From assembly GCA_016185125.1 (NCBI GenBank), contig JACPOC010000027.1, positions 104,985 to 168,984 on the forward strand: DNA of 64,000 bases. The letters are read 5' to 3'. How positions within the stretch are numbered: position 1 is the stretch's first letter; each line of letters begins with the position of its first letter. The DNA comes from Bacteroidota bacterium. GTDB lineage: Bacteria > Bacteroidota > Bacteroidia > B-17B0 > Aurantibacillaceae. The notes under the pieces were generated by a model that was given only the letters and a program-made list of their open reading frames with translations, did no database searches and was not told the origin of the DNA. Both the position numbers and the translations under genes were made by a program. Positions 63,836-64,000 of this stretch are shown here, piece after piece.

Positions 63836-64000
63836 TTAATTTTTTTGATTTTTATTAGCCGTCGTAAAATTATTTCCAACTGCGGACTTTGGCTTTTTTA
63901 AGGAGCCAGTCCTTGTTAGAATAATTTCACTTACCGATATTCGATTGATGTAATTTTGTTTTCTTTTTTTGATTGTTTCTTGTTTTATTTTATTCCTCCT
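63836..64000 (-). CDS. C-terminal fragment of an unidentified basic protein
   Basis: On the minus strand an open frame of 54 codons enters from the right edge and stops at TAA 63836-63838. The residues are Lys/Arg/Asn-rich and begin RRNKIKQETIKKRKQ, ending FTTANKNQKN. A start is outside the window. RRNK resembles the end of DUF2256 proteins, small partners of photolyase genes, but this is too little to name it. The frame could also be non-coding. Confidence 0.35.
   Translation of the reverse strand, partial: RRNKIKQETIKKRKQNYINRISVSEIILTRTGSLKKPKSAVGNNFTTANKNQKN

Overview
The window is AT-rich, densely coded DNA from a member of the Bacteroidota. The evidence is taxon-typical: several secreted proteins with type IX secretion (T9SS) C-terminal sorting domains, a PorP/SprF-type membrane protein, a DUF1801/DUF2147/DUF2452/DUF1569 complement, and promoters of the Bacteroidota form TTTG-N19-TAnnTTTG instead of -35/-10 boxes. 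The lineage below phylum is not resolved. No rRNA, complete tRNA, CRISPR array, insertion sequence or prophage was seen.

Positions 1-10,650 hold housekeeping and envelope genes: engB with a glycine-lipid-type N-acyltransferase, a T9SS type-B protein paired with PorP/SprF, yqeY, kdsB, an M42 peptidase, a DMT transporter, an enoyl-CoA hydratase and a gamma-carbonic anhydrase. Positions 10,680-14,460 are a signalling operon: a Cys-rich 23-codon leader ORF, a PAS-SpoIIE phosphatase, a membrane-anchored peroxiredoxin and a second PAS-SpoIIE phosphatase. Positions 14,470-26,430 carry an OmpA-like lipoprotein, ybaB, nadE, a SprT-like protein, a LacI regulator divergent from an aminotransferase, a decayed T9SS gene beside its intact paralogue, HU, fmt and a large YCF48/PKD T9SS protein.

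Positions 26,500-41,900 contain a ferredoxin-NADP reductase, a four-gene operon including a YCII-VOC fusion, gyrB, a PlsC-like acyltransferase, a DUF3108 protein, a giant propeller-SpoIIE sensor, kynureninase, a group III truncated globin, and an ECF sigma factor with a likely anti-sigma partner. Positions 42,270-54,340 hold nrdB-nrdA, small secreted proteins, two tandem minus-strand structured RNA genes of about 175 nt (48,162-48,580), an ABC-F ATPase, a truncated GT-C glycosyltransferase, pssA, purS and metK.

Positions 54,864-64,000 form a carotenoid and photoprotection region. One operon, crtI-crtB-unknown-idi-crtZ-lycopene cyclase-UGT, mostly joined by ATGA overlaps, would make a hydroxylated, possibly glycosylated carotenoid. 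Upstream on the same strand lie PTPS, folE, DUF2452 and a MerR/B12-binding regulator of the CarH type that keeps the W-x9-EH motif and the axial histidine. A divergent SRPBCC gene follows. The promoters in front of crtI and between PTPS and the SRPBCC gene carry the same inverted repeat, TTGTTTAA-N16-TTAAACA, placed on or beside the -7 box. I infer this is the operator of the CarH-like protein, which would join the carotenoid and pterin genes in one light/B12 regulon. The best candidates for something undescribed are this regulon, the tandem small RNAs and the Cys-rich leader.
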